Below, one piece after another: positions 6,905 through 7,410 of a stretch of 7,410 bases of DNA; positions within the stretch are counted from its first letter, which is position 1; every line of letters begins with the position of its first letter. The translations under genes were made by a program, and so were the position numbers. The DNA comes from Nocardioides sp. GTDB taxonomy: Bacteria; Actinomycetota; Actinomycetes; Propionibacteriales; Nocardioidaceae. The stretch is from contig JAPSKJ010000102.1 in assembly GCA_031177735.1 (NCBI GenBank), positions 1 to 7,410 on the forward strand, read 5' to 3'. The notes under the pieces were generated by a model. The model saw only the letters and a list, made by a program, of their open reading frames with translations. It ran no database searches and was not told the DNA's origin.

Positions 6905-7410
6905 CTACGTGCGCCGAGCGGTCCAGGTCACGGCGGCGATCGCGAACGCGCCGATCACCAGGAAGTAGTAGTTGAGGAACGCCTGCTTGGACAGCAGCAC
7001 CATGACCAGCAGGACCGCTCCGACGCAGGCCGCGAAGGCCGCCGGCGTGCGCGGCGCCCGCCAGGCGAGCACTCCGGCGGCGAGCAGGGCACCCGCGAAG
7101 GGCAGCACCCCGAAGACCGACTCCGGCGGCCAGCCGTGGTGGTTGACCAGCCAGGCGAGGGCGGAGACCGAGTCGGCCCGGAACGGCTGGTGGAACTGGA
7201 AGGTGACCACGCTCTCCCAGAACTGCGAGGGGTTCCAGAGCAGGAACGGCACACTGACGGCGGCACCCGTGCCGAGTGCGACACCGACGTTGCGCCGGAT
7301 CCCGCCGGGGATCTCCCGGAACAGCGGCAGCAGCAGCACGACCAGCGGCAGGGCGACCACGAAGTACTGCTTGGAGACGAAGAGCAGCCCCAGCGCGACG
7401 GCGGCCCACG
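6905..7410 (-). CDS. Multi-membrane protein, probable GT87/DUF2029 glycosyltransferase, C-terminal part (5' end outside window)
   Basis: The frame is open from the right edge to TAG at 6905-6907, giving 168 complete residues. It begins WAAVALGLLFVSKQYF and continues through hydrophobic helices at about residues 1-31, 40-57, 99-117, 123-140 and 145-162, separated by short polar loops. The VSKQYF segment, the NPSQFWESVV loop after a helix (59-68), and the late KQAFLNYYFLV segment (141-151) resemble the C-terminal half of polyprenyl-phosphate-dependent GT-C enzymes such as GT87/DUF2029 (alpha-mannosyltransferase type). These act at the membrane in envelope glycan synthesis. The catalytic acidic residues near the N-terminus of this family would be outside the window, so the assignment rests on overall character. 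An internal GTG at 7360 is not the start, because the same frame and protein character continue to the edge. No functional link to the acetate genes is evident. Confidence 0.6.
   Translation of the reverse strand, partial: WAAVALGLLFVSKQYFVVALPLVVLLLPLFREIPGGIRRNVGVALGTGAAVSVPFLLWNPSQFWESVVTFQFHQPFRADSVSALAWLVNHHGWPPESVFGVLPFAGALLAAGVLAWRAPRTPAAFAACVGAVLLVMVLLSKQAFLNYYFLVIGAFAIAAVTWTARRT

Noticed and set aside
6840..7409. - strand open frame of 189 codons in another phase over the GT87-like gene
   Set aside because: Its product is Arg/Ala/Gly-rich without membrane logic. The phase ending at 6905 gives coherent membrane helices and family-like motifs up to the window edge.

Overview
The window is very GC-rich (about 70%), uses GTG starts freely, and its proteins look like those of a high-GC actinobacterium. 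The gene content and order suggest Nocardioidaceae or a related group, but that placement is an inference from general appearance only. It reads as ordinary chromosome, with no transposase, integrase, tRNA or rRNA.

Layout. A gene entering from the left on the + strand ends at 318. It is the C-terminal third of a MarP-type membrane-anchored serine protease. Every other gene is on the - strand. From right to left these are a truncated multi-membrane protein, probably a GT87/DUF2029-type glycosyltransferase (6905-7410), then yjcH (6369-6734) and actP (4747-6369), acs (2626-4614), nhaA (1087-2406) and a small holin-X-type membrane protein (632-1039). marP and the holin-X gene converge.

How the genes work together. 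yjcH and actP overlap by one base and encode a small DUF485 membrane protein and an acetate/cation symporter. Acs then turns imported acetate into acetyl-CoA, so the block 2626-6734 is an acetate uptake and activation module. A CRP/GlxR-like palindrome (6808-6823) lies upstream of yjcH, and strong hairpins follow actP (4688-4730) and acs (2547-2581), dividing the block into transcription units. nhaA and the holin-X gene are 47 bp apart with no hairpin between them and are probably co-transcribed. NhaA (Na+/H+ antiport) and MarP (known in mycobacteria for keeping internal pH under acid) sit close together and may reflect a pH/envelope stress neighbourhood.

The most unusual part is the 313-bp gap between the two convergent stop codons (319-631). 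It is almost filled by two facing arrays of a 22-bp repeat. Each array begins at exactly the same distance from the TGA of its own gene, so both mRNAs would carry the same-sense repeat as a 3' tail. The copies decay towards the centre of the gap. I do not recognise this as a named element, and it is the best candidate here for something undescribed.
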